Assembly: GCA_905178155.1 (NCBI GenBank) | Contig: CAJINV010000002.1 | Coordinates: 6,850,743-6,914,742, forward strand | DNA from: Amoebophrya sp. A120 | Taxonomy: Eukaryota; Sar; Dinophyceae; Syndiniales; Amoebophryaceae | Direction: 5' to 3' | Length of the DNA: 64,000 bases | Shown here: piece after piece, positions 62,801 through 64,000 of the stretch | How positions within the stretch are numbered: position 1 is the first letter of the stretch | Layout: every line of letters begins with the position of its first letter | Program-made: the position numbers and the translations under genes | Notes under the pieces: generated by a model | The model's database searches: none | Seen by the model: the letters and a program-made list of their open reading frames with translations, nothing else | Told to the model about the DNA's origin: nothing

Positions 62801-63191
62801 ACTCCAGAGCGAGCCAAAACCGGCGCTGAAGGACAAGATTTTAGCGCAGATGATCGAAGTGCTCTGTGTCGACGAAACGTGGAAGCAGTTGATGCCCCAG
62901 AGACCGGTGTCGACGCGGAACTCCAGAGACGACCTTGGGCGGGGCGCTAACGGAAAGCCCGCGCCCCTGTCCGATGCGCTGATTGATTTTGTCGATCGGG
63001 AGATCGAAGGGGCGGAAACGGGAGTAGTAGTCGGGGGCAGTAGATCTCCAGGCGCGGGGACGGGAGGAGGTGGTCCTTCTGTGGGCGCTGGCGGGATCAC
63101 GCCGACCGGGATTGCTGGTAGTTCTGCAGCGAGCAGTGGAAACAGCAATTCGGCGGGGTCTAGTCCGAGCTTTCCCGCCGTGCCGGGATAG
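59817..63191 (+). CDS. Golgin-like coiled-coil protein with GRAB-like C-terminus
   Basis: Exons 59817-61436, 61551-61651, 61839-62082 and 62352-63191 join to exactly 935 codons. Two introns are GT-AG (61652-61838 GTATTT..CCCAG; 62083-62351 GTATTT..CTACAG) and one is an introner element. The first about 450 residues are Pro/Ala/Gln-rich and disordered. A coiled coil follows (YITKLNRKMKMMQADIQKVG, KLEEVLREKEE, TLRRLAAVREENEALK, ERLLREKEEHFFEKE). Then NFVDRRLVLSMASQL...LKDKILAQMIEVL, which resembles the GRAB domain of GMAP-210/Rud3 golgins that binds Arf1 on Golgi membranes. A Gly/Ser tail ends the protein. The ATG at 59817 follows GGAACAACA. Golgi tethering is inferred. Confidence 0.75.
61437..61545 (-). 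mobile_element. Introner element, family A, reverse orientation
   Basis: Starts TATCCAGGAAAAAACACCCA and ends TGGGTGTTTTTTCCTGGATA. Perfect TSD TGGAT. The interior has GCATGACAAA on the + strand. Joins ICGLD to LQVYMQ. Confidence 0.95.
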
Positions 63192-64000
63192 AAGCAGCTG
63201 TCACAGTATTGATGAAGCCAAAGGTGGTCGTGAAAACCACACTTCGAAACGACATAGCGACTTTTTTTCTCATGAAAATAGAATAGTACTACCTCCTACG
63301 ACGCGACGCGAGTGTAAGTTTGTAAATTTCTCTACCACATGCACTCCTGGTCGAATGAAGACCAGGCGCTGGCTGTCGTAACGTGCGCGTAGACGAGAAG
63401 CGAGAGGAAGGGCTCCTGTTAGTTTGAAAGCTCACCTCATGAAGATGATCTTCTCACGACCCAGTCCGGTAATTTTAATTCATCGATCATGGTAAAATTT
63501 GATGAACGACTTCGATGAAAAATTATTTTTCGAAAGAACACGATCGAAGTACAACTAGTAGAAGGAGAAACAGTTGTCGGTGAAAAATTGAAAGAATTCT
63601 GCAGCTCGGTCTCTTTTGGAAAAGGATCACTGCTCGGATATATGATTCATCGGTCAACAGCAGCTGGCACCAAGTCCAAAACCGAGTTTCGCTTTTTTGC
63701 AGCCAACTTTCAAAGTTAATGTGATACAGCAGGGAAATAACGGAAACTACGAAAAAAGTGACGACGACCAGTGCGAGCTTTATATACTTTTAGTTACCTC
63801 GACGCCATTTTGATTTCTGAATGCACAAACCTGCTTACAACGAACACAATCAGAAGTTACCTTTTACCATTACCACACTTACTCACTATTCAACACGAAC
63901 GACGCGTAGCGTGACCTCACTTTTACTTCTCGATCCGACACCTTTATTGAGCTTCAGTGCTTAGTAGATCTTTGTACTTACTCCAAGATCTTTCTGCTCG
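63192..64000. other. Downstream spacer at window end
   Basis: AT-rich with no supported frame, element or RNA gene. Confidence 0.5.

Overview
The window looks like nuclear DNA of a dinoflagellate-type protist, most probably a syndinian parasite such as Amoebophrya (inference). All gene models I can support lie on the + strand. They encode large, low-complexity-rich eukaryotic proteins (a phosphoinositide-kinase family giant, a WNK-like kinase, a golgin). Their coding sequence is interrupted by dozens of short inverted-repeat elements that behave as introns but lack GT..AG ends. Elements of this kind (introner elements) are known from Amoebophrya and a few algae; I had no database to confirm the species.

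Layout. 1-1790: non-genic, with one 1.16 kb inverted-repeat element. 1848-6330: a 2.14 kb head-to-tail duplication, each copy with a low-complexity gene of unknown function. 6351-35685: one giant gene of about 43 exons. Hand-joining the exons gives exactly 6184 codons: a signal anchor, then two divergent phosphatidylinositol-phosphate-kinase (PIPK)-like domains spread across long Ser/Thr-rich inserts. 37.6-38.1 kb: a doubtful small membrane-protein ORF. 38884-41766: a polytopic membrane protein split by a 1.1 kb GC-rich element. 42402-46698: a Cys-rich membrane protein with a thrombospondin-1-like segment. 47890-55287: a membrane-anchored WNK-like kinase whose stop codon lies in the end of a 3 kb foldback element (55276-58257). 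59817-63191: a coiled-coil golgin with a GRAB-like (Arf-binding) C-terminus. The rest is intergenic.

Main result. About 46 intronic elements fall into at least 13 families by terminal inverted repeat (TIR). Most start TAT and end ATA, and about 30 are flanked by a perfect 5-bp target-site duplication. Wherever both flanking exons are independently open, removing the element plus one 5-bp copy restores the reading frame. All five element-containing genes then give a whole number of codons (6184, 595, 1146, 2082, 935). The introns are therefore transposons removed from RNA so as to recreate the pre-insertion sequence. They occur in both orientations. Families with unrelated ends share an internal TTTGTNATGC motif. 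Conventional GT-AG introns occur in the same genes.
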